A DNA stretch of 64,000 nt from Paenibacillus planticolens. Its GTDB lineage: Bacteria > Bacillota > Bacilli > Paenibacillales > NBRC-103111. Both the position numbers and the translations under genes were made by a program. The notes under the pieces are model-generated. The model was given only the letters and a program-made list of their open reading frames with translations, was not told the origin of the DNA and made no database searches. The stretch is from NCBI RefSeq assembly GCF_013141725.1, contig NZ_WHNZ01000039.1, positions 186,001-250,000 of the forward strand. Reading direction: 5' to 3'. Of this stretch, positions 55,206-62,779 are shown piece after piece (the stretch's first letter is position 1; each line of letters opens with the position of its first letter).

Positions 55206-55925
55206 TTATTGGCCAAGCAACGTGTGGTATTCCCATGTATTTTCAAAAGCCCGGCGATTCTCCGGGCGATAATTGACACAAACATCGTTCTCGCCTACCG
55301 GCTCAGCCTGAAGCACTTCCATTTTGACTGGCACGGATGGGTATGAAGTTCTGGGATCTAACGGGTTAGGCGTATTCGACAGCACCAACAAAGTATCCAA
55401 CTCTGTCCGCAGCGCAACGCTCGCCCCAGCCGGACAGTGACCCGGGCTGAAATGCATCTCGCCCTGTTCATCGCAAAACACTTTCGAGAACAAGTTGAGC
55501 ACAGGCATCATGTCGCGCATGTTCAGCCCGTTACGGACAAGCTCTACGGCGAAGTTCTCCTGCCCGCTCCGCAGCCGCTCATTGCGCAGTTCCTGATACG
55601 TGGTCGCGCCATATTTGGCATCGGTCCCTGCACGGCTTGTGTATCCGCCAAGCGGATCATGCCAGCCTATGCTATCCTCCACGATACTCGCGAGCACTCT
55701 TCCGTTGTCGCTCATCAGCACATGCCCTCGCGTCAAATGGGCGGTGTACTGAGCCTTGAGCGTATCCGGCATATTGTAGCGCTCCGTCAAATCTTTCGCA
55801 TGGAACAATTGGACGGACACATTCGCGCCAGCTTCCAGCGCCGTAAACCTGATCAATTTCCCTTTGCCAACCACGCCCGACCACTTGTCTCCCGGGCCTA
55901 TCGTCTTGCTCCACACGTGTGCCAT
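55206..55925 (-). CDS. DUF1989 protein (UAAP1), probable carboxyguanidine deiminase subunit
   Basis: 239 residues. ATG 55925 is preferred because GGAGGAG lies 9 bases before it, while ATG 55934 directly abuts that sequence. Motifs: IGPGDKWSGVVGKGKLIRFTALE, SIGWHDPLGGYTS, VLNLFSKVFCDEQGEMHFSPG, VLSNTPNPLDP. Partner of the product of 54533-55183; first gene of the operon, directly behind a guanidine-I riboswitch and terminator. Confidence 0.9.
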   Translation of the reverse strand: MAHVWSKTIGPGDKWSGVVGKGKLIRFTALEAGANVSVQLFHAKDLTERYNMPDTLKAQYTAHLTRGHVLMSDNGRVLASIVEDSIGWHDPLGGYTSRAGTDAKYGATTYQELRNERLRSGQENFAVELVRNGLNMRDMMPVLNLFSKVFCDEQGEMHFSPGHCPAGASVALRTELDTLLVLSNTPNPLDPRTSYPSVPVKMEVLQAEPVGENDVCVNYRPENRRAFENTWEYHTLLGQ

Positions 55926-55956
55926 CGTATCCATCTCCTCCTGCGTTCTGGTTAAA

Positions 55957-56005
55957 CAAAAAGGGAGACATCACAAGACATAAGCTGTCTTGGTGATATC
56001 TCCCA
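55957..56005 (-). terminator. Riboswitch-controlled terminator before the guanidine operon
   Basis: Minus-strand stem GGGAGATATCACCAAGACA / TGTCTTGTGATGTCTCCC followed by TTTTTG. Its 5' arm includes the CTGGGAG end of the aptamer, so ligand binding should prevent this hairpin, giving a transcriptional ON switch. Confidence 0.88.
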
Positions 56006-56095
56006 GGTTTTTATCCTTCCGTGTCGCTCCTAGAACAGGAACGGTTTACTCTCGGACCAGCCCGGTCTTGCGCCGGCGGAACCCTAGTAAACAAT
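56002..56095 (-). promoter_or_regulatory. Guanidine-I (ykkC) riboswitch, operon copy
   Basis: Minus strand shows the conserved elements in order: ACTAGGGTTCCG near 56090, CTGGTCCGAGAG near 56052-56063, a variable hairpin, then ACACGGAAGGATAAAAACC and TGGGAG into the terminator. This order and spacing match the plus-strand copy at 56299 and the known ykkC class. It senses free guanidinium and should turn on the degradation operon. Confidence 0.93.
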
Positions 56096-56116
56096 CGTAT
56101 TCGTTTGTGTTACCAA

Positions 56117-56145
56117 ACATAACATTGTACCGATGAATATGTCAA
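56117..56145 (-). promoter_or_regulatory. Promoter of the guanidine degradation operon
   Basis: Minus strand TTGACA (56145-56140), 17-base spacer, TTATGT (56122-56117). Transcription would start near 56110, 15-20 bases before the riboswitch aptamer. Confidence 0.6.
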
Positions 56146-56298
56146 TAACTTCTATCTATTTTTCATTTTTCATGCAAAATGCTTCTCATATGAATTATAT
56201 TGTGTTATATTTACTCACATAAATGTCAGTCGAATAACATTCCGCAAGAATTTCTTTCGTAATCGCGCATTTAAGTAACGATTCATAACATACATGTT

Positions 56299-56394
56299 TT
56301 CTAGGGTTCCGTGAGCGCCTTATGCCTCAGTCTGGTCCGAGAGAAAACGCACAGTTTACCCTGTGTTCACGGAGGGACAAAAGCCCGGGAGGAT
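56299..56394 (+). promoter_or_regulatory. Guanidine-I (ykkC) riboswitch, permease copy
   Basis: CTAGGGTTCCG at 56302, CTGGTCCGAGAG at 56333, hairpin CACAGTTTACCCTGTG, then CACGGAGGGACAAAAGCC and CGGGAGG at 56385. All hallmark segments of the ykkC guanidine-I class are present. Read divergently from the operon copy, it controls the APC permease gene. The region 56146-56298 is AT-rich and must hold its promoter, not firmly assigned. Confidence 0.93.
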
Positions 56395-56426
56395 ATCTGT
56401 TCATTAGATATCTCCTTGGCTTTTTT
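56379..56426 (+). terminator. Riboswitch-controlled terminator before the permease
   Basis: AAAAGCC pairs with GGCTTTTTT and AGGATATCT with AGATATCTCCT, followed by the T-tract. The 5' arm overlaps the aptamer 3' end, so guanidinium should favour read-through into the permease. Confidence 0.88.
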
Positions 56427-56482
56427 GCTTATCATCACCCTTCCGCTTGATCGCAGAACCACACAAAAGGAGTGTTACCATC

Positions 56483-57844
56483 ATGACAAACGAAGTCTCG
56501 CTGCGGAAATCCTTAAGTCTGTATCAAGTCGTCTACATGGGGCTTGCGTGGATGACGCCTATGATTTACTTCTCCATCTACGGGATAGCCTACGAGAATG
56601 CCCATGGCATGCTGGCACAGGCTTACTTGCTGGCTTTCATCGCTATATTCTTCACGGCGTACAGCTATGGCGTCATGTCCAAAACATTTCCTACATCAGG
56701 CTCCGCCTATACCTATACCCAAAAAAGCATCCACCCCTACCTCGGCTTCCTCGTCGGCTGGGCGCTGCTGCTGGACTACTTTTTCTCCCCGATCATCGCT
56801 TGTCTTACCTTCGGCATCTATCTGCATGCGCAGTTCCCGTCTATTCCGGCTTATGTCTGGATCATTGGACTGAATATCGTCCTTGGCGCCGTCAATATGA
56901 TCGGCATTAAGTTTTCCGCGAATATCAGCAAATTGTTCGTATGGATTCAAATCCTGTTTATTGCCGTCTTCTGCTTCTTCCTTGCCCGCAATTTGACGGG
57001 AGACGTTCATCCTATGGGACTTTTCATTCAAAATGACGTGCCGTTCTCCGCGATTTTGGCCGGAGCTTCTATGATTTGCTTCTCCTTCCTTGGCTTTGAT
57101 ACGGTGACCACCATGTCCGAAGAAACGGTAAACGCCAAGAAAACGATCCCCCGGGCCATCATGATTATCATTGTTACGGCCAGCATTCTTTACTTGGTGC
57201 CGTCCGTTTTGACTCAGCTCATTTATCCACACCTAACCTTAGTCAACGTAGATTCCGCCGGCTTCGAGATCGTAAAGCTTGTAGGCGGAGCCGCGCTCAG
57301 CTCCGTGTTTATTACCGTGCTCATACTCGCCATTTTCACCCAAGGCTTATCGTCCGTAACGAGCGTTTCCCGCCTTCTCTATGTGATGGGGCGCGATTCC
57401 ATTCTGCCTAAACGGGTGTTTGCCTTCCTGCATCCGAAGTTCAACACACCGGTCATCAACATCGCGATCGTCAGCTGCGTCTCCCTGCTGGCACTCGCAA
57501 TCTCCTTAGACAGTGCGGTCAAATTCGTCAATTTTGGGGCACTGACAGCCTTTTTCTTCGTGAACATCTCCGTTATTGCACAAAAATACATCAAAGAAAA
57601 GCAACGTTCCGTGAAGCATACCTTCTTGTATCTGGCGCTTCCGCTTGCGGGAGCCGGCTTCATTGGCTATCTGCTCTCGCTGCTTGATCTGGACGCCCTA
57701 TGGATGGGCGGTGTGTGGCTCATTATCGGGATTATGTATCATCTGATCTGGAAAAAAGTTAGCTCTGGAGCTGGAACCGTACTCGCCCCTATGTCTATCC
57801 CTCATAAACCCATGCGTACCTCCGGTTCTATCAAACAAGGATAA
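56483..57844 (+). CDS. APC-family permease, candidate guanidinium importer
   Basis: 453 residues from ATG 56483 (AAAGGAGTG upstream; an earlier frame start at 56447 has none). About twelve membrane segments; APC signatures GLAWMTPMIYFSIYGIAYEN, PTSGSAYTYTQKSI, FLGFDTVTTMSEETVNAKKTIPRAI. Its own guanidine-I riboswitch implies that guanidine or a guanidino compound is transported. Import for the divergent degradation operon is the natural reading; export cannot be excluded from sequence. Many such loci use a nitrate/taurine-type ABC importer, which is absent here. Confidence 0.88.
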   Translation: MTNEVSLRKSLSLYQVVYMGLAWMTPMIYFSIYGIAYENAHGMLAQAYLLAFIAIFFTAYSYGVMSKTFPTSGSAYTYTQKSIHPYLGFLVGWALLLDYFFSPIIACLTFGIYLHAQFPSIPAYVWIIGLNIVLGAVNMIGIKFSANISKLFVWIQILFIAVFCFFLARNLTGDVHPMGLFIQNDVPFSAILAGASMICFSFLGFDTVTTMSEETVNAKKTIPRAIMIIIVTASILYLVPSVLTQLIYPHLTLVNVDSAGFEIVKLVGGAALSSVFITVLILAIFTQGLSSVTSVSRLLYVMGRDSILPKRVFAFLHPKFNTPVINIAIVSCVSLLALAISLDSAVKFVNFGALTAFFFVNISVIAQKYIKEKQRSVKHTFLYLALPLAGAGFIGYLLSLLDLDALWMGGVWLIIGIMYHLIWKKVSSGAGTVLAPMSIPHKPMRTSGSIKQG

Positions 57845-57889
57845 ACGACTTCGTCGTCCTTTTAGGACGGGCGCGTTTGTCAAGGTAGC

Positions 57890-57939
57890 AAAAAACCGAG
57901 CGAACTCAGGAACGTTTCCTGATCATCGCTCGGTTCTTT
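57890..57939. terminator. Bidirectional terminator between convergent genes
   Basis: ACCGAGCGA / TCGCTCGGT stem with an inner TCAGGAA / TTCCTGA helix, an A-tract before and TTCTTTTT after. It serves both the permease and the oxidoreductase. Confidence 0.88.
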
Positions 57940-58926
57940 TTACTTGCGGTCGGCGGGGAATACAAGCCCCATCTGTTTTCTGGCCTCATCCATAATCGCC
58001 ATTGCGATGCTGGAATTGGCATGGGAGTTAGTCTCGGACTCTGACGCTCCGTTTTGGATCAAGCGGATGAATTCTTCCGCTTCATAGCGCATCGTTCTAG
58101 TGCTTTGCTCACGCGTCAGATTTTCCACAGAGCCGTCCCGGTAGCGGATTTCCACTTTTTCCGGCTGGTTGATTTTATCAATGACCATCGTTGCGTGTTC
58201 GCCCTGAATTTCCGTAGGCAAATAGGAGCTTGCAATTTTGGAATGCATAATGACCGCATCCATCTCTTTGTAGCTCAACAGAAGACTGCCTTCCCCGTCG
58301 ACGCCGGATTCCAGCAGTATGCCGCTTGCCTGCACGCGATCCGGGCTTCCGAACAGCACCGCAAGCGGATAAATGCCGTAAACGCCAAGGTCCATCAAGG
58401 AGCCGCTGGAAAAAACAGGATTAAACGCATTCAGCACCGTGCCCATCTTATAGGCATCATACCGCGAGGAATATTGGCAGTAGCTTGCAAAATAACGGCG
58501 TATTTTACCAAGTTTATGGATATTCTCTTGAATGGCTTTGAAGTTCGGCATGAGCGTAGATTTGAGCGCCTCCATGAACACAACCTTGTTGCTGCGCGCA
58601 GCCTCAATCATCGCGGACAGCTCAGCCGTATTGGAAGCTGCCGGCTTCTCGCAAAGCACATGCTTCCCATGATTCATGCAGTGAACCGCATACTGCGCGT
58701 GCAGCGAGTTCGGACTCGCGATGTAGACCGCATCGAAAGCATCACTTTGCGCGAATGCATCCAGATCCGTAAACCTGTGCGGAACTTCGAATTTGTTCGC
58801 GAATTCCGCTGCCTTCTCTTCTGTGCGTGAGTACACCGCTGTTAAAGCGAATTCCCCGGTCTCGCGGGCTGCGTGTATGAACTCCTCTGTAATCCAGTTG
58901 GTTCCTATTACGGCAAAACGTATCAT
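57940..58926 (-). CDS. Gfo/Idh/MocA-family oxidoreductase
   Basis: 328 residues, AAAGGAG before ATG 58926. N-terminal Rossmann fold FAVIGTNWITEEFIHAA, DAVYIASPNSLHAQ, and the family motif VLCEKPAA with the catalytic-region Lys; C-terminal substrate domain SGSLMDLGVYGIYPLAVLFG. NAD(P)-dependent sugar or polyol oxidation is likely; substrate unknown. Single gene. Confidence 0.9.
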   Translation of the reverse strand: MIRFAVIGTNWITEEFIHAARETGEFALTAVYSRTEEKAAEFANKFEVPHRFTDLDAFAQSDAFDAVYIASPNSLHAQYAVHCMNHGKHVLCEKPAASNTAELSAMIEAARSNKVVFMEALKSTLMPNFKAIQENIHKLGKIRRYFASYCQYSSRYDAYKMGTVLNAFNPVFSSGSLMDLGVYGIYPLAVLFGSPDRVQASGILLESGVDGEGSLLLSYKEMDAVIMHSKIASSYLPTEIQGEHATMVIDKINQPEKVEIRYRDGSVENLTREQSTRTMRYEAEEFIRLIQNGASESETNSHANSSIAMAIMDEARKQMGLVFPADRK

Positions 58927-59153
58927 AGTGTCTCCTTTATTGTTAGGTTTTGGTTCTTTTTACTATACCTGATTTGAGAGGGTTGATAAAGGCTCGGCTT
59001 GGGATTTTTGAACATAGGATCGGATGGTTAGTTAGTAACTTTATCTATAGAAGGTTACGTTCAGCTCATCAACTTTCAAGGATTTCACTACTTTCAAGGA
59101 CATAGAAACTTCTATAGAATATAAAATGTCATCACGTACAAGTCTTCATAAAA

Positions 59154-59169
59154 ATTAGTATTTACTAAT
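59154..59169. promoter_or_regulatory. Palindrome before the aldo/keto reductase gene
   Basis: ATTAGTA-TT-TACTAAT is a perfect inverted repeat 28 bases before the start codon and just upstream of the ribosome site. Likely a regulator operator of MarR/HxlR size; identity unknown. The rest of 58927-59153 shows no gene. Confidence 0.45.
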
Positions 59170-59196
59170 ATCAAGAGGAATGTGGGAGGATGAATC

Positions 59197-60174
59197 ATGA
59201 AGTATTCGTATTTAGGGAAATCCGGATTAAAGGTCAGCCAGCTCTGTTTAGGCACGATGAATTTTGGACCGGAAACCGAGGAAAAAGAAGCTTTTAGAAT
59301 CATGGATGCCGCATTAGACGCGGGAATCAATTTCTTCGATACAGCTAACGTTTACGGCGGCGTGGATAACAGAGGCTGGACGGAAGAAATTATCGGACGT
59401 TGGTTTAAACAAGGCGGAGGCCGCAGAGAGAAAGTCATTCTGGCGACGAAAGTCTATGGGGATATGAACGATTCCCATGACGGGCCAAATGCGGAACGAG
59501 GATTATCCGCCTACAAAATCAGGCGCCATCTGGAAGCATCCCTCAAAAGATTGCAGACAGATCATATAGAACTGTATCAAATGCATCATATCGACCGCAA
59601 CGTGAGTTGGGATGAGTTGTGGGGAGTATTTGAATCCGCGGTCAATCAAGGTACCGTTGACTATATCGGCTCCAGCAACTTTGCAGGCTGGCATATCGCA
59701 TACGCTCAAGCTGAGGCCAAAGCCCGCCACTTCCTAGGTCTGGTCTCCGAGCAGCACATGTACAATTTACTTGCCAGATTGCCGGAGCTGGAAGTGCTTC
59801 CCGCTTCAGAGAAGCTCGGCCTTGGGGTCATTCCGTGGAGTCCGCTTGCAGGAGGATTGCTAGGCCGCAACGCCTTGGCCGGTACAGGCGCGCGTAGTGC
59901 GCGTTCAGCCGAACGAATCGAGAAACACCGGAGCCAATTGGAGCAATTTGCAGCGCTCTGCAAAGAGATCGGTGAAAAAGAAGACGTTGTAGCCCTGGCT
60001 TGGGTATTGTCTCACTCGGCTGTTACCTCGCCGATTATCGGGCCAAGAACGGTAGAGCAGCTTCAGGATTCCTTACGCGTACCTGATGTCACGCTGAGCG
60101 AAGAAACTTTGAAAAAGTTGGATGACATTTTCCCAGGGCCGGGCAAACCAGCTCCGGAAGCATACGCCTGGTAA
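59197..60174 (+). CDS. Aldo/keto reductase
   Basis: 325 residues, GGGAGGATG region upstream of ATG 59197. Catalytic tetrad as in the family: D48 and Y53 in FFDTANVYGG, K85 in ATKVYG, H120 in YQMHHID. NADPH site near the C-terminus (SPIIGPRTVEQLQDSL). (beta/alpha)8 barrel of the YajO/Tas-like group. Probable detoxification of carbonyls; substrate unknown. Confidence 0.92.
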   Translation: MKYSYLGKSGLKVSQLCLGTMNFGPETEEKEAFRIMDAALDAGINFFDTANVYGGVDNRGWTEEIIGRWFKQGGGRREKVILATKVYGDMNDSHDGPNAERGLSAYKIRRHLEASLKRLQTDHIELYQMHHIDRNVSWDELWGVFESAVNQGTVDYIGSSNFAGWHIAYAQAEAKARHFLGLVSEQHMYNLLARLPELEVLPASEKLGLGVIPWSPLAGGLLGRNALAGTGARSARSAERIEKHRSQLEQFAALCKEIGEKEDVVALAWVLSHSAVTSPIIGPRTVEQLQDSLRVPDVTLSEETLKKLDDIFPGPGKPAPEAYAW

Positions 60175-60187
60175 ATCAGGATGAAAA

Positions 60188-60222
60188 CGGCGGCTAATCT
60201 CTTAAGGGATTGGCCGCTTTTC
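60188..60222 (+). terminator. Terminator after the aldo/keto reductase
   Basis: GCGGCTAATC / GGATTGGCCGC stem with loop TCTTAAG and TTTTCT after it, about 15 bases past the stop. Confidence 0.75.
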
Positions 60223-60231
60223 TGTTCCCCC

Positions 60232-60284
60232 TTGACATGAAACCAAAAGGTTTCGTATAATCCAATATGAAACCTTTTGGTTTC
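60232..60284 (+). promoter_or_regulatory. Promoter with two mirrored palindromic operators (SRPBCC-ArsR operon)
   Basis: TTGACA (60232) and TATAAT (60256) with an 18-base spacer. GAAACCAAAAGGTTTC (60239-60254) fills the spacer and GAAACCTTTTGGTTTC (60269-60284) lies over the transcription start. Each is a palindrome and each is the reverse complement of the other, with centres 30 bases apart. Strong candidate operators for the ArsR regulator encoded by the operon. Confidence 0.75.
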
Positions 60285-60333
60285 GCTTTTTGAATCCAAC
60301 ACATAACCATCACTCAATGGAGGTATTTTACAA

Positions 60334-60756
60334 ATGAGCAACCAAACCAACCTACTGCCAGACATCAAACAAACGTTAGTCTTTAATGCGCCAATCCAAA
60401 AAGTATGGAATGCCGTTGCCACTTCCGAAGGTATCGCAGCTTGGTTCATGCCGAATAACTTCAAGCCGGAAGCCGGCTATGAATTTCACTTGGTAGCCGG
60501 ACCTTTCGGCAACTCCCCTTGCAAAGTAACGGACATTACGCCGCCTAACCGTCTTTCTTTCTCATGGGGCAAAGATTGGTCGCTCACTTTCGAATTGACG
60601 GATCTGGACGGCAAAACGGAATTCACTCTCATTCACTCCGGCTGGGATGCGGATAAAGTCACTGAATTCGGCCAACCGCACACAGCGATCCGCGAGAACA
60701 TGGCGCAAGGCTGGACTGGGCTGGCTCAGAAGCTCACCGCTTACGTCGAGGCGTAA
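60334..60756 (+). CDS. AHSA1-type SRPBCC protein
   Basis: 140 residues, TGGAGG before ATG 60334. TLVFNAPIQKVWNAVATSEGIAAWFMPNNF at the start, FTLIHSGWDADKV and MAQGWTGLAQKL at the end match the Activator-of-Hsp90-like SRPBCC branch. Expressed with the ArsR gene that follows after one base. Ligand unknown. Confidence 0.9.
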   Translation: MSNQTNLLPDIKQTLVFNAPIQKVWNAVATSEGIAAWFMPNNFKPEAGYEFHLVAGPFGNSPCKVTDITPPNRLSFSWGKDWSLTFELTDLDGKTEFTLIHSGWDADKVTEFGQPHTAIRENMAQGWTGLAQKLTAYVEA

Positions 60757-60757
60757 G

Positions 60758-61138
60758 ATGTCAGTCCCATCGCAGAAACATGATGTGTTTCAAGCGATCG
60801 CCGATCCGACCAGGCGTCAGGTGCTGAAGCTGCTTCGTGAGCAGGAGCTGCCCGTCACGGTGATCTCCGGTCATTTCCCGATGAGCCGCACCGCGGTATC
60901 CAAGCATCTGCGCATTCTGTCCGATGCCGGGTTGGTGAAAGAGCGGAAAGTCGGCCGCGAGACCCGTTACAGGCTGGAAGCGGAACCATTGATGGAGCTC
61001 AAGCGTTGGCTATCTTATTATGAGCGTTATTGGGAAAACAAATTAAACGCACTCAAAAGATTCGTGGAGTCGGACGACGAGGAAGGCGGGAATCCCTTTT
61101 CCGCGCTGGAATTGGCCGAACCTGCGGAGCAGGAGTGA
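60758..61138 (+). CDS. ArsR-family transcriptional regulator
   Basis: 126 residues from ATG 60758, one base after the SRPBCC stop, with GAGG inside the upstream gene. Winged helix AIADPTRRQVLKLL, VISGHFPMSRTAVSKHLRILSDAGLV, KERKVGRETRYRL, then a C-terminal helix WLSYYERYWENKLNALKRFV. No metal-site motif. Likely represses its own operon through the GAAACC palindromes. Confidence 0.92.
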   Translation: MSVPSQKHDVFQAIADPTRRQVLKLLREQELPVTVISGHFPMSRTAVSKHLRILSDAGLVKERKVGRETRYRLEAEPLMELKRWLSYYERYWENKLNALKRFVESDDEEGGNPFSALELAEPAEQE

Positions 61139-61145
61139 CTTATGA

Positions 61146-61176
61146 CGAAACCTGGCCAATGGCCAGGTTTTTTTAA
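61146..61176 (+). terminator. Terminator after the SRPBCC-ArsR operon
   Basis: AAACCTGGCCA / TGGCCAGGTTT stem with a 2-base loop followed by TTTT, 8 bases past the stop. Confidence 0.88.
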
Positions 61177-61303
61177 TTTAGGCGGTGAGACTATTTTCTA
61201 TGTATTCTAAGTACAACGTTTTGGCCGTAATACACCTTGCACCTCTCTGTTGCAACTTTTCGGGCCGAAATCAGCAGGTTCCGAGCCAATTGGAATGAAA
61301 TGA

Positions 61304-61617
61304 TTGCACTTCGTACAATGAGAGTAAGAGTAGCGAGGGTAGCAAGGTGAGAAGCGAGGCTGTCCCATACGTAGATTCTTGAAGATTTCAAATCCAAGCT
61401 TTTACGAAGTTGGCGAGTGTGGGCTAACGGGAAAATCTCCCGCTAAATGGCTCGAATGATGACCTTGCATGGATTTTAGAAGGAAAACCTCCCGCTAATT
61501 TGACCGGATTCAGAGAATTCTCATGAAATCGGTGCAATAGAGGGGGTTTTTCCAGCTAAATGGATCTGACGAGCATCTTGAGTCAGTTTAGCAGGAAATT
61601 TTCCTTTTATTTTGACC
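61304..61617. repeat. Intergenic repeats: one TTGCAC unit and a four-unit CCCGCTAAATGG array
   Basis: At 61304 a TTGCACTTCGTACAATG unit matches one at 37903, including the flanking GAGAGT(A/G)AG. From 61429 four units follow (61429, 61481, 61541, 61592), spaced 52, 60 and 51 bases, each a GGAAAA/TTTTCC-type start, a CCCGCTAA-like centre and an ATGG or TTTGACC end. The 714-base gap 61139-61852 holds no gene I can support; short frames in it are repeat by-products. Confidence 0.7.
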
Positions 61618-61770
61618 ACAGAAGCATAACTGCTGGGAAGGCTGCCCCACAAGTCACAGAAATGACTGGGAACAGCCTCATGATGATGGTCCGTCTTTTC
61701 GGGAATACTATCCCTTGATCTCCTGAATGTTGATCCCCTCTCATTCGCTTACTAAAAGTAAACAACTTAC

Positions 61771-61819
61771 TTGACCGATAGAGATTTATGGCGTAGTATT
61801 AGTTACATAAAGTAACTAA
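61771..61819 (+). promoter_or_regulatory. Promoter and inverted-repeat operator before the dioxygenase gene
   Basis: TTGACC (61771), 17-base spacer, TAGTAT (61794). Directly after it, TTAGTTAC and GTAACTAA arms are separated by 5 bases (61799-61819). The inner TTAC-N5-GTAA resembles the operator described for the DUF24/HxlR-type CatR repressor of a catechol dioxygenase in B. subtilis. The repressor here is not in the window. Confidence 0.55.
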
Positions 61820-61852
61820 GTTATTTAATGTAATCAAGAGGAGTGACAAATC

Positions 61853-62620
61853 ATGATTTCACCTATATTTGTAGGGCATGGATCCCCCATGATGGCTATT
61901 CAAGATACAGCTTGTACCGAATTTCTTTTGGATTATGGTCAAAAGGTTTCACCTAAAGCCATCGTTATTTTCACGGCTCATTGGGAAACAGAGGTCCTCA
62001 CCATCTCTTCTACGGATGATGTGTATGAAACCATCTATGATTTTGGCGGCTTTCCGAAGGAGCTTTTCCAAATCAAGTATGAGGCAAGAGGAAATAAGGC
62101 GCTGGCCGCTAAGCTCGCCGAACGGTTCCAGACCAAAGGCATCCAGGTGAACTTGGATTCCCAGCGCGGACTTGATCACGGCTCCTGGGTGCCGCTGCTG
62201 CGTATGTTCCCTACTCCCGTGTGCCCGGTGATTCAAGTATCCGTGAATCCTTACCTGCCTCCCGCGGAGCAGTATCGCATTGGAGAAGCGCTGCGCGGCC
62301 TCGATCAGGAAGATATCCTGATTATCGGCAGCGGCGCAACCGTGCATAACCTGCGCGCGCTGAATTGGAGTGCAACGGAGCCTGACGCTTGGGCCGTTGC
62401 TTTCGACGATTGGCTCGTACAGAACATGCAAGCGCAGAAACTGGAGGCTTTGTTCAACTACGCGGCTGAAGCCCCGAATGCGCGCATGGCTGTGCCGCGA
62501 CCGGAGCATTTCATTCCGCTCTATATCGCAATGGGCAGCGGCGACCCGGCACGTACGCCTCAAATCATTCACCGCAGCTATGAAGTCGGTTCGCTGAGCT
62601 ATCTGTCCGTATCCTTTTAA
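61853..62620 (+). CDS. DODA/LigB-type class III extradiol dioxygenase family protein
   Basis: 255 residues, AGAGGAG before ATG 61853. Conserved residues: H9 in VGHGSP, H43 in TAHWE, H219 in RPEHFIPL as likely metal ligands, with H109 (GLDHGSW) and H165 (SGATVHN) as further conserved His. Relatives such as YgiD act on DOPA-like catechols. Substrate here unproven; the operator type suggests induction by quinones or catechols. Confidence 0.9.
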   Translation: MISPIFVGHGSPMMAIQDTACTEFLLDYGQKVSPKAIVIFTAHWETEVLTISSTDDVYETIYDFGGFPKELFQIKYEARGNKALAAKLAERFQTKGIQVNLDSQRGLDHGSWVPLLRMFPTPVCPVIQVSVNPYLPPAEQYRIGEALRGLDQEDILIIGSGATVHNLRALNWSATEPDAWAVAFDDWLVQNMQAQKLEALFNYAAEAPNARMAVPRPEHFIPLYIAMGSGDPARTPQIIHRSYEVGSLSYLSVSF

Positions 62621-62629
62621 CATGCATAT

Positions 62630-62662
62630 AAAAAAAGAGACCCACAGCAACGGGCTGCGGGT
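62630..62662. terminator. Hairpin between the convergent dioxygenase and AraC genes
   Basis: GACCCACAGC / GCTGCGGGTC stem. The T-tract lies on the minus-strand side (AAAAAAAGAGACCC on plus), so it best terminates the AraC gene; the stem also follows the dioxygenase stop closely. Confidence 0.7.
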
Positions 62663-62779
62663 CTTAAGTATATATATATTAAAAGGGGGTCGAATTTCAT
62701 TATAGGTCCCGAACCTTAAGCCCAGATGAAAACAAGATTGCAGTTCGATTACAAATGATGGTTATTTGTTTACAAGCTG

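Noticed and set aside
49010..55925. Plain urea degradation operon
   Set aside because: The two DUF1989 genes and a guanidine-I riboswitch make guanidine the better substrate.
61191..61397. 68-residue minus-strand frame in the repeat gap
   Set aside because: Crosses a repeat unit, no ribosome site and no recognisable features.
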